This document shows, piece after piece, positions 16,701 to 26,133 of a stretch of 64,000 nucleotides of DNA. The stretch comes from Oceanobacter sp. (GTDB lineage: Bacteria; Pseudomonadota; Gammaproteobacteria; Pseudomonadales; Oceanobacteraceae). Made by a program: the position numbers and the translations under genes. Below the pieces are notes generated by a model. That model did no database searches, was not told the origin of the DNA, and saw only the letters and a list, made by a program, of their open reading frames with translations. Every line of letters begins with the position of its first letter. The first letter of the stretch is position 1. The stretch spans positions 1-64,000 of the forward strand of contig NVWL01000050.1 of assembly GCA_002733645.1 (NCBI GenBank). Direction: 5' to 3'.

Positions 16701-19643
16701 ATGGAGCGCCTCCAGCGTATGCTTCCGGAAATACTCAGCCAACATTGGAATCATCTACAGACTCAGGTTGCCGATCATTGCGAGAGATTCGGCCTTAACT
16801 GGTCAAGTTTATGGAACACTCTCCCACTGCATCAACAGGAAAAACTTCTACGAGTGCTGACGCTTAGCGAGTACGTAGCGGAAAATTTTGTTCGTGATGA
16901 CAAGTACATCTGCGAGTGTCTAACCTCAGAAGCACTAGATTCCCCAGTTAATCGTGATGACTTTGAACGATGGCTTGACGAGCTTTCGGGGGATGCAATC
17001 AGCGAAGACGATTGGCATAAAGCCCTGCGCCAGATGCGCCGCCGCGCCATGATCCATATTATTTGGCGAGATGCGCTAAAAATTGCTCATACCCTTGAGA
17101 CCACTCGTGCGCTATCGGAGTTAGCGGATGTGTGCGTCAATCGAAGCATTGCTTTTTTACTGCCTGATTTAGAACAACGCCATGGCAAGCCGCTTTCCAA
17201 AGAGACCCAAGAAGAGCAACACTTGATTGTCATAGGTATGGGGAAGCTGGGTGGCTGGGAGTTAAATTTAAGTTCTGATATTGACCTTATTTTTGCTTAC
17301 CACGACAGCGGCAATACGACGGGGCCTAAAGTGATCAGTAATCAGGAGTTTTTTATTAAACTCGGGCAAAAACTGATTCTTGCACTGGATAAGCACACCA
17401 TTGATGGCTTTGTGTTTCGCACAGATATGCGCTTACGCCCATACGGCCAGAGCGGCCCTTTGGTAATGAATTACGCCTCACTAGAAGAATATTACCAAAA
17501 CCAAGGACGAGATTGGGAGCGCTATGCCATGGTCAAAGCGCGCTTAATGACTGGTGAAGACACCCCTGCGGCACAAGAATTGATCGCATTATTGCGTGCC
17601 TTTACCTATCGAGTGTACATCGACTACAGCGCATTCGAGTCGTTACGTTCAATGAAAGCCATGATTAACGCGGAGGTACGCCGTCGAGGCCTAGAGCAAA
17701 ATGTAAAACTTGGCCCGGGTGGCATTCGTGAGATTGAATTCATTGTACAGGCCTTCCAGTTAATACGAGGCGGACAAGAAAAACACCTGCAAAGTCGAGA
17801 ACTGGTTGAAGTGCTGGATATGTTAGCCGCAGATGGCTACTTGCCAACCTCAGCAACGACAGAGCTTAAAGCCGCCTATTTTTTCTTACGTGACAGCGAA
17901 CACGCCATCCAAGCAGTACGCGACGAACAAACACAACAACTTCCCGATGACGAATTAACCCAAGCGCGCATTGCTCACTCCATGAGATGCAGTGATTGGA
18001 GCAATTACCTTACGCAGCTCAATCAATACCGCTCAATCGTCAGTCATCATTTTTCACATATTGTTGCCCACGATGATGAACAACAAGATCCCGAAACAGA
18101 ACACGAATGGCTTGATCTCTGGCACGGCGAATTGCACGACGCCGCCGAAGCCGAGTTTTTGCAGCAACATCCGTGCGCAGGAGAAGAAAACGTAAGAGCC
18201 ATCATTGATCGCTTTCGCGAGTCGCGTGCGGTTAATTTAATGCAGCAAGTCGGACGAGAACGATTAGAAACCTTGATGCCAAGATTACTAAAAGAAGTAT
18301 GGCAACAAGACAATAGCGCCGAAACACTCAGCCGCATCATCCCTTTATTAGAAGCAGTTTTACGACGCACGGCCTACTTAGTACTGCTGTCAGAAAACCC
18401 CCAAGCCCTACATCAGCTGGTGCGCTTGTGTGCCGCTTCTAGCTGGGTCGCAGAATACATAACTCGCACACCTCTGTTATTAGATGAACTGCTAGTGCCT
18501 GAAACGCTATTCCGCCTTCCTGATAGCGCAGAACTCAAAGAAGAATTGCATTTACGTTTACTGCGCATTGAAGCCGATGACCTCGAGCAGCAGATGGAAC
18601 AACTTAGGCAGTATGTGCGTGCTCATAAACTGCGCGCCGCCGCTTGTGAAGTGATGGGCAAACTCACCCTAATGCAAGTCAGCGATTACCTGACACGCCT
18701 AGCTGAAACCACACTCGATATGGTGACACACCTAGCCTTTGAGCAAATGGTCGCCAAATACGGTTATCCCACCAATGCCGATAAAGAAGCGATTTATAGC
18801 CCTGAATTTTTAATTGTGGGCTACGGCAAAGTCGGTGGCCTAGAGCTTAGTTACAGCTCAGATCTTGATGTGGTGTTTATTCACAACGCCCATGCAGGGA
18901 GAGCAACCACCGGTGATCGCGCCTTAGATAACAGCGTATTTTACACCCGCATGGGGCAACGAATGGTGCATATCTGCACTGCCCAAACACGCTCTGGCGA
19001 CCTGTACGAAATCGACTTGCGTCTACGTCCATCAGGCAGCTCCGGCATGATCGTAGCGTCAATGAATGCCTTCAAAGAATATCAAGCCAAACATGCATGG
19101 ACTTGGGAACATCAAGCCTTAGTACGCGCGCGAATCATCTGTGGGCCAAGTGACCTAGGCCAGCAATTTCAAACAATTCGCAACGATATTCTGCAGCAAG
19201 CTCGCGACCCACAAACTCTGCGTGAAGAAGTGCGAGCCATGCGGCAAAAAATGAGGGATAATCTTGGCTCCAAAGATACAAGTGGCCAACAATTCCACCT
19301 TAAGCAAGACGCTGGGGGTATTGTTGACATCGAGTTTCTGGTTCAATACGGCGTATTGGCTTGGTCACACCAGCACCCTGCGTTACTGCAGGTTACCGAT
19401 AACATGCGGTTGTTGGATGCCTTCGCCGACGTTGGTTTGATGGCTCCACAAGACTGTCAGACCCTACAGGAAATCTACCTGTCCTACCGAGCCGAAACTC
19501 ACCGGCGTGCATTGCAGCAACAACCCCTGCTCCTCGATAGCGATACGGTATCTGCTCTCGGGTTTAATGCACTGCGTAATGATGTGACCCAACAATGGAA
19601 ACTCTGGCTAGAGACTGAGGCAACTCAGCCGCCAGAGCACTGA
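16701..19643 (+). CDS. glnE: Bifunctional glutamine synthetase adenylyltransferase/deadenylase
   Basis: Controls glutamine synthetase by adding or removing AMP on a tyrosine, in response to PII. Two nucleotidyltransferase domains are visible: GMGKLGGWELNLSSDIDLIF near residue 180 (deadenylase half) and GYGKVGGLELSYSSDLDVVF near residue 707 (adenylyl transferase half). Each has the GSD/DxD core. A GlnD/PII-uridyltransferase-like helical segment follows each. Length 980, within the usual 940-990. The ATG at 16701 lacks a clear Shine-Dalgarno and M7 (16719) is possible. ilvE follows after 38 bp. Confidence 0.96.
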   Translation: MERLQRMLPEILSQHWNHLQTQVADHCERFGLNWSSLWNTLPLHQQEKLLRVLTLSEYVAENFVRDDKYICECLTSEALDSPVNRDDFERWLDELSGDAISEDDWHKALRQMRRRAMIHIIWRDALKIAHTLETTRALSELADVCVNRSIAFLLPDLEQRHGKPLSKETQEEQHLIVIGMGKLGGWELNLSSDIDLIFAYHDSGNTTGPKVISNQEFFIKLGQKLILALDKHTIDGFVFRTDMRLRPYGQSGPLVMNYASLEEYYQNQGRDWERYAMVKARLMTGEDTPAAQELIALLRAFTYRVYIDYSAFESLRSMKAMINAEVRRRGLEQNVKLGPGGIREIEFIVQAFQLIRGGQEKHLQSRELVEVLDMLAADGYLPTSATTELKAAYFFLRDSEHAIQAVRDEQTQQLPDDELTQARIAHSMRCSDWSNYLTQLNQYRSIVSHHFSHIVAHDDEQQDPETEHEWLDLWHGELHDAAEAEFLQQHPCAGEENVRAIIDRFRESRAVNLMQQVGRERLETLMPRLLKEVWQQDNSAETLSRIIPLLEAVLRRTAYLVLLSENPQALHQLVRLCAASSWVAEYITRTPLLLDELLVPETLFRLPDSAELKEELHLRLLRIEADDLEQQMEQLRQYVRAHKLRAAACEVMGKLTLMQVSDYLTRLAETTLDMVTHLAFEQMVAKYGYPTNADKEAIYSPEFLIVGYGKVGGLELSYSSDLDVVFIHNAHAGRATTGDRALDNSVFYTRMGQRMVHICTAQTRSGDLYEIDLRLRPSGSSGMIVASMNAFKEYQAKHAWTWEHQALVRARIICGPSDLGQQFQTIRNDILQQARDPQTLREEVRAMRQKMRDNLGSKDTSGQQFHLKQDAGGIVDIEFLVQYGVLAWSHQHPALLQVTDNMRLLDAFADVGLMAPQDCQTLQEIYLSYRAETHRRALQQQPLLLDSDTVSALGFNALRNDVTQQWKLWLETEATQPPEH

Positions 19644-19681
19644 CATAAAACACTGATTATAGAATTGAGAGTGAGGTTCCT

Positions 19682-20611
19682 ATGCTACCTTCCATGTCTG
19701 ACCGCGATGGTCTGATCTGGCTAGACGGAGAGTTAGTTGACTGGCGTGATGCCAAAATTCATGTACTGACTCACACCCTGCATTACGGCATGGGCGTCTT
19801 TGAGGGTGTGCGAGCTTACGAGACGGATCAAGGCGCGGCCATTTTCCGCTTACAGGAACATACTGATCGTCTGTTCCGCTCTGCTCACATCCTGAACATG
19901 AAATTGCCCTTCAGTAAAGAAGAGCTTAACGAAGCTCAACGTGCTGCTGTGCGTGAAAACAACCTAGACAGTGCCTATATTCGTCCGATGGCGTTTTTAG
20001 GCTCTGAAGGCATGGGCTTACGTGCCGATAACCTAAAAGTACACGTCATGGTGGCTGCTTGGGAATGGCCTGCCTACATGGGCGAAGAAGCCAAAACCAA
20101 TGGCATTAAAATTCGCACGTCTAGCTACACGCGTCACCATGTAAACATCACCATGTGTAAAGCCAAAGCGAACGGTAACTACATCAACTCTATGTTGGCA
20201 TTACGCGAAGCTTTGGACAGCGGTTGTGAAGAAGCCCTACTACTAGATAACGAAGGCTATGTGGCGGAAGGTTCTGGTGAGAACTTCTTCCTGATTCGTG
20301 ACGGCATTATCTATACGCCTGAACTGACGTCTTGCTTGGATGGTATTACCCGTAAAACCATTATTGAGATGGCGCAATCACTGGGCTATGAAGTGCGTGA
20401 AAAACGTATTACCCGTGATGAAGTGTACATCGCCGATGAAGCCTTCTTTACAGGAACGGCGGCGGAAGTATTACCGATTCAGTCATTAGATGGTCGAGTG
20501 ATTGGTGAAGGTCGTCGTGGCCCAGTGACTGAGAAGTTGCAGACCATGTACTTCGATACCGTCACAGGGAAAGATCCATTTAATGCTGAATGGATTACGC
20601 CGGTTAAGTAA
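19682..20611 (+). CDS. ilvE: Branched-chain amino acid aminotransferase
   Basis: PLP fold-type IV transaminase for the last step of Ile, Val and Leu synthesis. Shows HTLHYGMGVFEGVRAYE near residue 35, the PLP lysine region CKAKANGNYINSMLA (about 155-168), EGSGENFFLIRDG and TGTAAEVLPI. Length 309, identical to E. coli IlvE. GAGGT lies about 5 nt before the ATG. A strong bidirectional terminator follows the stop. Confidence 0.97.
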   Translation: MLPSMSDRDGLIWLDGELVDWRDAKIHVLTHTLHYGMGVFEGVRAYETDQGAAIFRLQEHTDRLFRSAHILNMKLPFSKEELNEAQRAAVRENNLDSAYIRPMAFLGSEGMGLRADNLKVHVMVAAWEWPAYMGEEAKTNGIKIRTSSYTRHHVNITMCKAKANGNYINSMLALREALDSGCEEALLLDNEGYVAEGSGENFFLIRDGIIYTPELTSCLDGITRKTIIEMAQSLGYEVREKRITRDEVYIADEAFFTGTAAEVLPIQSLDGRVIGEGRRGPVTEKLQTMYFDTVTGKDPFNAEWITPVK

Positions 20612-20634
20612 GTTATTACTTTTCTTGCGATATA

Positions 20635-20660
20635 AAAAACCCCGCGATTGCGGGGTTTTT
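20635..20660. terminator. Bidirectional intrinsic terminator between ilvE and a convergent lipoprotein gene
   Basis: Perfect 11-bp stem AAAAACCCCGC / GCGGGGTTTTT with a GATT loop. The T-run on the plus strand terminates ilvE, and the matching A-run gives a T-run for the convergent lipoprotein gene ending at 20679. Confidence 0.92.
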
Positions 20661-20678
20661 ATTAGTTATTTAATACGT

Positions 20679-21503
20679 CTACAACTCAATTTGTCCTGAA
20701 AGTGTTGTTTCATAACTACACTCAGCAATGTCACCTTGATAGTTTTCAATATCAGACCAAATATCCGTTCCATAAATAACACCCGTATTAGGATCGACCG
20801 TAACCGTTAAAGTACCTTCATAACTGTAACTATAATCTTCTTCTGATTCGCTTTCAGAATATTCAATTACGATGGTATTTTCTTCACTGCTGGTAAACTT
20901 CGTCTTACCGTCATCCTTACCGAGATAACCGTTAGTCCAGTTGAAAACAAGAAAGTAATCAGTGCTTTCGTTGGAGGTAAAAGATCCACAATCTCTAAGT
21001 TCGCTTTCATTTAATGATGCTAAATATTCATTCTCAGAAAGATCTAGAGTTTCGCGATTAGCTCTCACGACTTTAAGGGTGTAATTCCCTTCACCTTCAT
21101 ATGAATCAATTATTACACTGTAATCTGAGCCGTTAATCGCATCAAATACAATAATTTCATTTGAATCTAAGCTGCTAGAATCAATAGATCCTTGCCCACC
21201 TCGAACGGTAAGATCAAGGTCGTCCGCGGTAGAGGTCAACGAAACGACAACCAATCCTGATGAGGTTGCATCATAACTAAATGACACCATATCTTGATCT
21301 GCAATAAAACCAGAAACCTCTGAATTTAAAGTCAAACCACCAATACCCTCAGCATTAACAGCGCTGAGTTCCGGCTCTACGGATAAACCCTTTAAGCTCG
21401 TACTAATCTGAATACCAGTATTGATACCAGAGTCGTCAGACCCACCACATCCGGATAATGCTGCCGCCGTGGCAAGAACTGGAATAGATATTAGTAAACG
21501 CAT
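20679..21503 (-). CDS. Lipoprotein with PPC-like domain, paralogue A
   Basis: 274 residues. Lipobox LSGC with C19, followed by a Gly/Ser-rich linker. Residues about 65-160 resemble the bacterial pre-peptidase C-terminal (PPC) beta-sandwich: DQDMVSFSYDATSSGLVVVSL, DDLDLTV and GSDYSVIIDSYEGEGNYTLKVV. A second, acidic domain ends in TVTVDPNTGVIYG and AECSYETTLSGQIEL, matching the C-terminus of the neighbouring paralogue. No catalytic residues are evident. Probably an outer-membrane-anchored accessory or adhesive protein; its function is unknown. Confidence 0.75.
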   Translation of the reverse strand: MRLLISIPVLATAAALSGCGGSDDSGINTGIQISTSLKGLSVEPELSAVNAEGIGGLTLNSEVSGFIADQDMVSFSYDATSSGLVVVSLTSTADDLDLTVRGGQGSIDSSSLDSNEIIVFDAINGSDYSVIIDSYEGEGNYTLKVVRANRETLDLSENEYLASLNESELRDCGSFTSNESTDYFLVFNWTNGYLGKDDGKTKFTSSEENTIVIEYSESESEEDYSYSYEGTLTVTVDPNTGVIYGTDIWSDIENYQGDIAECSYETTLSGQIEL

Positions 21504-21561
21504 AAATCGTCCTTGATTATTCAGAAATTAGATCAGGATCTTAATGGATACCCTAAATAGA

Positions 21562-21690
21562 TTAAAGCCTCACCTGTCCACTTCGTACATCTATTGAAGT
21601 AGTGCATGTTGCGTATTCACCCGAGGTGTATGTTCGAACTAAATCGGCCGAGCCGTCAACTTCACCATTTTCCGGATCAACTTCAAGCAA
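21562..21690 (-). pseudogene. 3' stump of a third PPC-like lipoprotein gene
   Basis: Minus-strand translation of 21690-21562 gives 42 residues and a stop, ending CTTSIDVRSGQVRL. By eye, 25 of 39 aligned residues equal the C-terminus of paralogue B (ending CKTAIDIRKGKVRL). The fragment begins 5 bp after the stop of paralogue B and has no start codon or lipobox. It is most simply the remnant of a tandem duplication. It is clearly diverged, so it is not a recent duplication. Confidence 0.85.
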
Positions 21691-21695
21691 TCAAA

Positions 21696-22565
21696 CTAAA
21701 GTCTCACCTTCCCTTTTCTGATATCTATTGCTGTCTTACATTGAGCGTAATCCCCGGTAGAATAATTACGAAGTAGATCAATCGACCCATCGACATCTCC
21801 AGTCTCAGGATCAACATCCACTACCAAACTCAACGTTTCGGTAATCGAGCCTAGGCTTAAAGCGTTATCTACAGAAAACTCATAGCCATCAACAGAAGAG
21901 AATTTTAACGTTTGGTCGTCGTAATTAACCGTTCCATCCTTCCAGTTGATTATACTGTGACTGTTTTCAATAATACCCTCATCTGCCTTACCATCACATA
22001 AAACCGTTCCCCATTTCTGGTAGGTCACAAAGTATTCATCGTCAGCTAAGCCTAACGTTTCGCGATTGGCTTCCACTAGGGTTAATTCAAAACTACCACC
22101 ATCGCCAATAGTTGAAATATCAATCGTGTATTCACGCGTGTCACGAATATCTAGCAGCAGCACTTCATACGAACCCGCTTGTTGGCTCTCTTCTGTGGGC
22201 GAACCTAACAATAAAGTGTCATAAGAGACCGCCAAATCAACATCCGGTGCGTTACTGGTTAGTATCACTAACACTTCACCGCTAACCGTTGGATTAAACG
22301 ACAAAGAAACGACCGAAGCATCTGTCACCGTATCTGGAACGCTGGCAATGGTGCCGGAGACACGAGAGTTTAGGTATACAATGTCACCGTCATCAACATT
22401 GTACTCTGACATAGAAGGCTCAGCCTCGGCACCACGTATACCGGCTTCAAAGGTCAGGTCAATTCCTACTTTTTTACTGCTAGAGCTGCCACCTCCACAC
22501 CCAGTCATAAAAAGTACGACAGAAGATACAGCGCAAAGTGCAGTAAGTGTACGAATACAGGTCAT
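21696..22565 (-). CDS. Lipoprotein with PPC-like domain, paralogue B
   Basis: Start set at ATG 22565 (GGAGC 9-10 nt upstream) instead of an upstream ATG at 22589, giving 289 residues. Signal peptide with lipobox MTGC (C23), then a poly-Gly/Ser linker. A PPC-like beta domain follows (VVSLSFNPTVSGEVLVILTS, DVDLAVSYDTL, YTIDISTIGDGGSFELTLVEANRETLGL). The C-terminal domain ends in VDVDPETGDVDGSIDLL. The block ANRETL plus D/E-rich residues is shared with paralogue A. No partner or function can be assigned. The gene sits in a patch with two gene remnants. Confidence 0.75.
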   Translation of the reverse strand: MTCIRTLTALCAVSSVVLFMTGCGGGSSSSKKVGIDLTFEAGIRGAEAEPSMSEYNVDDGDIVYLNSRVSGTIASVPDTVTDASVVSLSFNPTVSGEVLVILTSNAPDVDLAVSYDTLLLGSPTEESQQAGSYEVLLLDIRDTREYTIDISTIGDGGSFELTLVEANRETLGLADDEYFVTYQKWGTVLCDGKADEGIIENSHSIINWKDGTVNYDDQTLKFSSVDGYEFSVDNALSLGSITETLSLVVDVDPETGDVDGSIDLLRNYSTGDYAQCKTAIDIRKGKVRL

Positions 22566-22743
22566 AGAGTCAGCTCCAATTATTATCATATTTATCAGTG
22601 AGCAAGTAATGTCAAATTATAATAAAACTATCAGTTACTATAATATAGCTGAACAAATGTAAATTGACTTTAAAATATGTGTGAACTACTTGGCATGAGC
22701 GCCAATAGACCGACGGACTTATGCTTTAGCTTTACCGGCTTAA

Positions 22744-23043
22744 CACGTCGAGGGGGTGATACTTCGCCACGACTTACACATTAGAAGCCTGCCTGCTCAT
22801 GCCGGAATTACGGTAAACTACGTTGGCGAACGCATAGGCGACAAAGTAAACCCTGACTACGCACTCCCTGAGCATTCGCTCATTGACCTCAATGCTGGTG
22901 ACAAATTAATGGCCGATCTTAGCCTGCAGGCGTCAATCACGAATGTGACGGATACTTTCTGGGTCGATAACAGTTATTCTGCACTTTGGACACAACCGGG
23001 TGCCCCACGAACTTATAGGACTTCTTTAACGTATGAATTCTGA
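22744..23043 (+). pseudogene. C-terminal remnant of a TonB-dependent outer-membrane receptor
   Basis: The frame is open only from 22744 (stop at 22741-22743). It encodes the last beta-strands of a siderophore-type receptor: an AHAGITVNYVGERIGD strand, LIDLNAGDKLMADLSLQASITNVTD (the usual 'N-x-x-D' final segment), a PGAPRTYR turn and a terminal aromatic YEF. Complete receptors have about 650-800 residues; this has about 100 and no plug domain or signal peptide. The 3' end overlaps the following gene by 11 bp. It is best read as a deletion remnant, so no functional receptor is expected. Confidence 0.82.
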
Positions 23044-24175
23044 AATCCGCCAGCGCATCAATAGCATTGATATGATGCGTGGCTTGGTGATGCTTATTAT
23101 GCTGGTCGATCATGTCCGCGAGCGCTTTTTTCTGCACATGCAGGTCAACGATCCTATGGATATTGATGCAACCTCTCCGGGCTTATTCTTCAGTCGGTTT
23201 GCCGCGCATTTCTGTGCGCCGGCATTCGTGTTTCTGACCGGGGTATCTGCCTGGTTATATGCCAGCAATGGACGCAAACTAACCGGATTTTTACTAAAAC
23301 GCGGGCTGTTTCTTATTCTTCTTGAGGTCACACTGGTGACCTTCTCTTGGATGGGCGCCTACGAGACCATTTGGTTACAGGTCATCTGGGCGATTGGCCT
23401 TTGTATGATTGCTCTTGCGTTATTACATCAGCTGCCTTTTGGTCTGCTCCTAATCGCTGGCCTGAGTATTGTTTTTGGTCACAACCTACTGACTGATTTG
23501 AATTACGCACCATCTGATGGCCTTTATCCTGTCTGGACGGTATTACACGACCGTGGCTACCTACTCCAATCCGATGGATTAAATATTAAAATCAGTTACC
23601 CAGTACTGCCTTGGATCGGCGTTATTCTACTCGGTTATTGCTCGGGGCCTTTATTTGGCCGGGGGATTAGTACCAAAGAACGTAAAACCGCTTTATTACG
23701 ACTCGGCATTTTTTGCTTAGTGTTGTTTGCCTTACTGCGTGGGTTTAATTTGTACGGAGAAGCGCAAGACTGGACTGCTCAGGCATCGGTGTTATTGACT
23801 GTTATGGATGTGTTCAATCTGACGAAATACCCCCCTTCTCTCGCTTTCTTGCTAATCACGCTAGGTACAATGTTTTTACTGCTCAGAGCAGCAGAAGCGC
23901 CTTTGATCAGCCACCGTAAAGGACTCATTAAAGTGCTCACCGGTTTTGGTGCCGCGCCAATGTTCTTTTATCTGCTGCATTTGTACGCTTTACTGTTAAT
24001 CAATAGCCTCTTACTGCTCTTTATAAAGCCGAATTACGGAGAGCTGCTCGGAGTAAATCATATCGGTTGGATTTGGCTGATCGCAACAGCGCTAGCGCTG
24101 GCTCTGTATTGGCCAACTCAGGCGTTTGCCGCACTCAAAAAGCGACATAAGCACCCGTTACTCAGTTATTTCTGA
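23033..24175 (+). CDS. DUF1624/HGSNAT-type polytopic membrane acyltransferase-like protein
   Basis: 380 residues with about ten hydrophobic segments. The N-terminal signature INSIDMMRGLVMLIMLVDHVRERF is characteristic of the DUF1624/heparan-alpha-glucosaminide N-acetyltransferase-like family. The histidine in the VDH position is the expected catalytic-type residue, followed by HFCAPAFVFLTGVSAWLY. Such proteins probably move acyl groups across the membrane onto sugars, but no substrate is known here. The ATG lies within the 3' end of the receptor remnant. Its terminator is embedded in the convergent topB gene. Confidence 0.85.
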   Translation: MNSEIRQRINSIDMMRGLVMLIMLVDHVRERFFLHMQVNDPMDIDATSPGLFFSRFAAHFCAPAFVFLTGVSAWLYASNGRKLTGFLLKRGLFLILLEVTLVTFSWMGAYETIWLQVIWAIGLCMIALALLHQLPFGLLLIAGLSIVFGHNLLTDLNYAPSDGLYPVWTVLHDRGYLLQSDGLNIKISYPVLPWIGVILLGYCSGPLFGRGISTKERKTALLRLGIFCLVLFALLRGFNLYGEAQDWTAQASVLLTVMDVFNLTKYPPSLAFLLITLGTMFLLLRAAEAPLISHRKGLIKVLTGFGAAPMFFYLLHLYALLLINSLLLLFIKPNYGELLGVNHIGWIWLIATALALALYWPTQAFAALKKRHKHPLLSYF

Positions 24176-26100
24176 GTACGCTTTGTCCTGCGCTGTGTCG
24201 GATTTTTTGCACCGCGACGCCGAGAGGTTTTCCTCTCTGGCGTCGAATTTTTCATTGCCGGCAATTGTGCTGCACGAGCAGCCTTCATTAAATCTTCTAG
24301 CTGCTGAGTAAGCGGTGCCATAAACCCTTGATAATTTCCTTTGCCTTCACTGATATTATTCAACTGACTTTCCCATAACGCCGTCATATCTGGCTGTGAG
24401 CAAAAGTCTGGTAAGACACTCACAAGTTGCCGCCCGGTCTCGGTTGCCTGAATCGTTTTACCCCTACGCTGTAAAAACTGTCTCCTGAACAGTAACTCGA
24501 TAATCCCCGCACGGGTGGCTTCAGTGCCAAGGCCGTCGGTCTCTTTCAGGACTTTTTTTAACTCCGTATCTTTAACGTGACGAGCAATCCCCGTCATGGC
24601 TGACAGTAACGTGGCATCAGTATAGTGTGCTGGCGGCTCCGTCTGTTTATGGTCGACAGTCGGCTCTCCACTCCACAAGCTCTGCCCTTTTTCTAACGGC
24701 GGTAACTGGTGAGTATTCGACGCTTCATTTTTACTTTTGGGCAGTAATATCTTCCACCCTTGGTCCAACACTTCTCGCTCTCTCGCAATAAATTCGCCGC
24801 CAGATATTTCAACATTCACTTGAGTATCCGCGTATTTAAATACCGGGTAGAACTGTATTAAATATTGCCGGGAGATTAACGAATATATTTTTTTATCCAA
24901 CCCAGAAAACTCACCTGAATATTTTTTTTGTGTTGGAATTATTGCATGGTGTGCATCGACTTTCTTACTGTTAAAAGCACTACTTTTTATGGAGCAGTCG
25001 GCATTTTCCACACCATCATTTAATGTACTGTCATTTGCAGAAATCGCAGAAAAAATATCCATCGCTTCCGTAAAATGTTCATTCGGTAAATAACGGCAAT
25101 CGGAACGAGGGTAGGTGATTAATTGATATTTTTCATAGAGGTTCTGACAAGTATCCAACACCTGCTGTGCGGATAACCCAAACGCTTTACTCGCATCAAT
25201 TTGTAACGCCGATAGATTGTAGGGTAACGGCGCACGCTGGCTCTTTTCTTTGCGTTGCACCTCAGTAACTAGCGCAGGCTGATGTCGAATCCGTTGGGCC
25301 ACGGTGTTGGCCAATTTAGGGTTCAATACACGACCATCTTCATCTTGATGAGGCGTACATGCGTCACTTGGTTTCCATTTCGCCATAAAGGCAATCGGAG
25401 ATTCGCTCCCCTCATGTAATGCAGCACGTACTTCATAAAACGGCTTACTAACAAAGGCTTCAATGTCGTTGTCTCGTCGTACCACTAAGCCCAGTACTGG
25501 GGTTTGCACCCGCCCAACAGACAATACGCCGCGCCCACCTGCTTGCTGGCCTTTGATCGTCCAGGCTCGGGTTTGATTAATGCCATACAGCCAATCTGCA
25601 CGAGAACGGGCTAGTGCCGAAACCGACAAAGGAACAAACTCTGAGTTAGGTCGCATTTGCGTAAATGCTCGCTTTACCGCATCGGGGTTAAGATCACTGA
25701 TCAACAGGCGCTGTGCGGATCGGCGCTTAGCCTGTGACGCTTTGAGATAATCCACGACTTCATCCACCAGCAACTGGCCTTCACGATCTGGATCGCCTGC
25801 GTGGATAAGTTGATCCGCCTCTTTGATGAGTTTGCGCAATACAGTGAGTTGCTTACGGGTTTTAGGCTTGGGCTTAAGCTGCCATTGGTCGGGAATGATA
25901 GGAAGGTGATCGAGTTGCCACTTTTTAAAAGCGGGATCATAGGCATCAGGTTCAGCCTGCTCAAGTAAGTGCCCTATGCACCAACTCACTACATCGCCGT
26001 TTGCTGCCTGAATATAACCATCACCTTTGCGATGCGGCTTTGGGAGTACCGCTGCAATGGCACGCCCTAAACTTGGTTTTTCAGCAATGATCAAGCGCAT
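24166..26100 (-). CDS. topB: DNA topoisomerase III
   Basis: Type IA topoisomerase that decatenates single-stranded or gapped DNA. The Toprim domain opens with MRLIIAEKPSLGRAIA and has the DxDxE set in HAGDPDREGQL. The catalytic tyrosine is Y330 in ITYPRSDCRYLP (E. coli Y328). Start set at ATG 26100, giving 644 residues, because the family begins with MRLxIAEKPS. The C-terminus is a short basic tail (RKTSRRRGAKNPTQRRTKRTQK-like) instead of zinc fingers. A perfect LexA-type palindrome lies 34-57 bp upstream, suggesting SOS control. The 3' end overlaps the convergent DUF1624 gene by 10 bp. Confidence 0.94.
   Translation of the reverse strand: MRLIIAEKPSLGRAIAAVLPKPHRKGDGYIQAANGDVVSWCIGHLLEQAEPDAYDPAFKKWQLDHLPIIPDQWQLKPKPKTRKQLTVLRKLIKEADQLIHAGDPDREGQLLVDEVVDYLKASQAKRRSAQRLLISDLNPDAVKRAFTQMRPNSEFVPLSVSALARSRADWLYGINQTRAWTIKGQQAGGRGVLSVGRVQTPVLGLVVRRDNDIEAFVSKPFYEVRAALHEGSESPIAFMAKWKPSDACTPHQDEDGRVLNPKLANTVAQRIRHQPALVTEVQRKEKSQRAPLPYNLSALQIDASKAFGLSAQQVLDTCQNLYEKYQLITYPRSDCRYLPNEHFTEAMDIFSAISANDSTLNDGVENADCSIKSSAFNSKKVDAHHAIIPTQKKYSGEFSGLDKKIYSLISRQYLIQFYPVFKYADTQVNVEISGGEFIAREREVLDQGWKILLPKSKNEASNTHQLPPLEKGQSLWSGEPTVDHKQTEPPAHYTDATLLSAMTGIARHVKDTELKKVLKETDGLGTEATRAGIIELLFRRQFLQRRGKTIQATETGRQLVSVLPDFCSQPDMTALWESQLNNISEGKGNYQGFMAPLTQQLEDLMKAARAAQLPAMKNSTPERKTSRRRGAKNPTQRRTKRTQK
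24215..24252 (+). terminator. Intrinsic terminator inside the 3' coding end of topB
   Basis: CGACGCC-GAGAGG (24215-24227), loop TTTT, then CCTCTC-T-GGCGTCG (24232-24245) form a 13-bp stem with one bulged T, followed by AATTTTTC. It would terminate plus-strand transcription from the DUF1624 gene. It lies wholly within the topB coding sequence, encoding part of its basic tail (KTSRRRGAKN). Confidence 0.8.
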
Positions 26101-26133
26101 AATGGGAATAGGCACATATAATATAAAAAAACT

